Below are positions 13,660 through 15,026 of a DNA stretch of 15,026 nt, piece after piece; the first letter of the stretch is position 1; every line of letters starts with the position of its first letter. A program made the translations under genes and the position numbers. Under the pieces are notes generated by a model, which was not told where the DNA came from, ran no database searches, and worked only from the letters and a program-made list of their open reading frames with translations. The DNA is from an uncultured Bacteroidota bacterium (GTDB taxonomy: Bacteria; Bacteroidota; Bacteroidia; Bacteroidales; F082). The stretch is from the NCBI GenBank assembly GCA_900542475.1, contig UQNO01000045.1:1-15026 (forward strand), read 5' to 3'.

Positions 13660-14271
13660 ATGCATGTTGCTATAGCTGGAAATATCGGATCGGGAAAGAC
13701 CACGCTAACTCGCTTGTTGTCAAAGCATTTTGGATGGAAGCCTCATTTCGAGGAAGTCGATAACAATCCGTATCTCGAAAGTTTTTACGATGACATGAAG
13801 CGTTGGTCGTTCAATCTGCAGATTTATTTCTTGAACAGCCGCTTCCGTCAGGTGACGGACATTCGCAGAAGCGGCGATGATATAATTCAAGACCGCACTA
13901 TTTACGAAGACGCGTACATCTTCGCCGCCAACCTTTATGACATGGGTCTCATGGAAACTCGCGACTATCAGAATTATCAGCAACTTTTCGAGCTGATGGG
14001 TTCTTTCCTGCAAGCTCCGGACCTGCTGATATACCTTCGCGCGAGCGTCCCTACCTTGGTCCGCCAGATTCAGAAACGCAACCGTGACTACGAGCAGTCA
14101 ATTCGTCTCGACTACCTGAAAGCACTTAACAAACGCTACGAAAAATGGATTTCCGAATACGACAAAGGTAAACTCCTGGTTATCGAGAGCGACAATATTG
14201 ATTTGGAAAAACCGGAAGATTTGAGCATCGTCATCGAACAAGTCAACGGCTCGCTAAACGGATTGTTTTGA
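13660..14271 (+). CDS. Deoxynucleoside kinase (dNK family)
   Basis: This 203-residue protein belongs to the deoxyadenosine/deoxyguanosine-type kinase family, which phosphorylates salvaged deoxynucleosides to monophosphates with ATP. The P-loop GNIGSGKTT is at 7-15, the substrate-site EEVDNNPYLESFY at 31-43, the DRT motif in QDRTIYEDAYIF at 77-88, LIYLRASVPTLVRQIQKRNRDYE (lid region with Arg140 and Arg142) at 123-145, and the following helix IRLDYLKALNKRYEKWI at 148-164. The length is typical of the bacterial enzymes. Base preference cannot be told by eye. The stop codon is 2 bases from the ATG of kdsB, so the two are probably translated together, although they belong to different pathways. 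Confidence 0.92.
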   Translation: MHVAIAGNIGSGKTTLTRLLSKHFGWKPHFEEVDNNPYLESFYDDMKRWSFNLQIYFLNSRFRQVTDIRRSGDDIIQDRTIYEDAYIFAANLYDMGLMETRDYQNYQQLFELMGSFLQAPDLLIYLRASVPTLVRQIQKRNRDYEQSIRLDYLKALNKRYEKWISEYDKGKLLVIESDNIDLEKPEDLSIVIEQVNGSLNGLF

Positions 14272-14273
14272 CT

Positions 14274-15020
14274 ATGAAGATTATCGGAATTATCCCCGCG
14301 CGCTATGGCTCGACCCGTTTTGAAGGCAAGCCCCTGGCTCTGATTAACGGCAAGATGATGATTCAGCGTGTCTATGAACAAGCCCGAAAAGCTGACAGGC
14401 TCGCGGAAGTGGCGGTGGCTACCGATGATGAGCGAATATACAACGCGGTGGCAGGCTTCGGAGGCAAGGCTGTGATGACATCGACAAATCATAAGAGCGG
14501 CACTGACAGATGCCGCGAAGTTATCGATAAAATCGGCGAAGACTTTGACGCCGTAATCAATATACAAGGTGATGAGCCATATATCAACCCGCTGCAAATC
14601 AATCAGATAGCAGAGTTGATTTCCGACAAGGACACCACTTTGGCATCGCTCTGTAAGCCGATAAAGGATTACGACGAACTGATGAGCCACAACGCGGTGA
14701 AAGTGGTGCTCGATAAAAATGGCAAAGCACTGTATTTCAGCCGTTACGCCATTCCATTCATGAGAAATGAAAGCGATGACAAGGCATGGCTGTCGAAACG
14801 GACGTTTTATAAACATATAGGCATATACGCGTATAAATGCGACATGTTGAAAACCATAGCCGCGCTGCCGCAGTCGGGACTGGAGCTGGCGGAGTCGCTC
14901 GAGCAGCTGCGCTGGCTTGAAAACGGCTGCACAGTTAGAATGGGCGTTACGGAGTTTGAAAGCTTCTCCGTCGATGTGCCTGATGACATCGTGAAAATTG
15001 AGAAAATATTTAAAGAATGA
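14274..15020 (+). CDS. kdsB: 3-deoxy-manno-octulosonate cytidylyltransferase (CMP-Kdo synthetase, EC 2.7.7.38)
   Basis: This 248-residue enzyme activates Kdo with CTP to CMP-Kdo, the donor for the lipopolysaccharide inner core. The nucleotide-binding IIPARYGSTRFEGKPLA is at 6-22, VAVATDDERI at 46-55, the SGTDR motif at 75-79, INIQGDEPYINP at 95-106 with Asp100, YFSRYAIPF at about 150, the HIGIYAY motif, and the C-terminal LELAESLEQLRWLENG. The ATG at 14274 is preferred to the in-frame TTG at 14268, because it starts exactly at the conserved MKIIGIIPAR and follows the kinase stop by 2 bases. The stop is TGA at 15018-15020. With the LptF/LptG-family permease ~1 kb upstream, this part of the window serves lipopolysaccharide supply. 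The sequence is complete. Confidence 0.96.
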   Translation: MKIIGIIPARYGSTRFEGKPLALINGKMMIQRVYEQARKADRLAEVAVATDDERIYNAVAGFGGKAVMTSTNHKSGTDRCREVIDKIGEDFDAVINIQGDEPYINPLQINQIAELISDKDTTLASLCKPIKDYDELMSHNAVKVVLDKNGKALYFSRYAIPFMRNESDDKAWLSKRTFYKHIGIYAYKCDMLKTIAALPQSGLELAESLEQLRWLENGCTVRMGVTEFESFSVDVPDDIVKIEKIFKE

Positions 15021-15026
15021 TAACAA

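Noticed and set aside
14268..14273. TTG start two codons upstream for kdsB
   Set aside because: The ATG at 14274 starts exactly at the conserved MKIIGIIPAR and follows the kinase stop by 2 bases.
14136..15026. Long minus-strand open frame opposite kdsB
   Set aside because: Shadow of kdsB and the end of the kinase gene; no domain features, and both plus-strand genes are certain.
1..15026. A variable repeat or DGR target gene inside the window
   Set aside because: No second copy of the TR's GGSW...GFRLAL tail was seen; neither secreted T9SS protein carries a lectin/FGE-like end. The target is predicted outside the left edge.
1..15026. tRNA or rRNA genes, or insertion-sequence transposases
   Set aside because: No cloverleaf, rRNA core sequence or transposase motif was recognised in the gene-free gaps or in the open frames.

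Overview
The window looks like a chromosomal segment of a Bacteroidales-type member of the Bacteroidota. Support for this: two proteins with type IX secretion (T9SS) C-terminal sorting domains, a C10 (streptopain-type) peptidase, a long-form urocanate hydratase, several TAnnTTTG-type -7 promoter boxes, and a tgt/LptF-LptG-family gene pair. The species cannot be named from the sequence alone.

Left part (1-2660): a diversity-generating retroelement (DGR). An HRDC-domain accessory gene (128-598) overlaps a DGR reverse transcriptase gene (561-1685). The last ~45 codons of the RT gene are the template repeat (TR): an asparagine-codon-rich copy of a C-type-lectin/FGE-like tail, with 13 AAC codons and one AAT between 1580 and 1665. 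The TR lies in frame at the 3' end of the RT coding sequence. About 160 bases downstream can fold into a string of hairpins and may be the 3' half of the DGR template RNA. No variable repeat or target gene lies inside the window. However, bases 1-24 are an inverted copy (21 of 24 match) of the sequence just after the TR stop codon. This is what would be seen if the window began inside the hairpin that normally follows a VR, so the target gene is predicted immediately to the left. After the DGR comes a decayed second DGR-type RT (2019-2642), preceded by an exact 36-bp duplication.

Middle part (2609-5234): a small secreted T9SS-cargo protein on the minus strand with its own terminator, followed by a ~1.7-kb tandem array of inverted-repeat units of the 'GTCATTTCGA ... 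GAGAAATCT' kind. The basic period is 148 bp, and three consecutive copies are identical.

Right part (5235-15026): ordinary chromosomal genes. These are urocanate hydratase (hutU, minus), a large secreted C10 peptidase with a beta-helix region and T9SS tail (plus) diverging from it, a membrane family-2 glycosyltransferase (minus) whose stop codon abuts the peptidase stop codon, and then a rightward series. That series comprises tgt (queuosine tRNA modification), an LptF/LptG-family lipopolysaccharide-export permease, a deoxynucleoside kinase and kdsB (CMP-Kdo synthetase). The permease and kdsB both serve lipopolysaccharide supply. The kinase and kdsB are separated by 2 bases and are probably co-translated.

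The most unusual system in the window is the DGR, with its TR embedded in the RT reading frame, the structured RNA region downstream of it, and the neighbouring RT relic.
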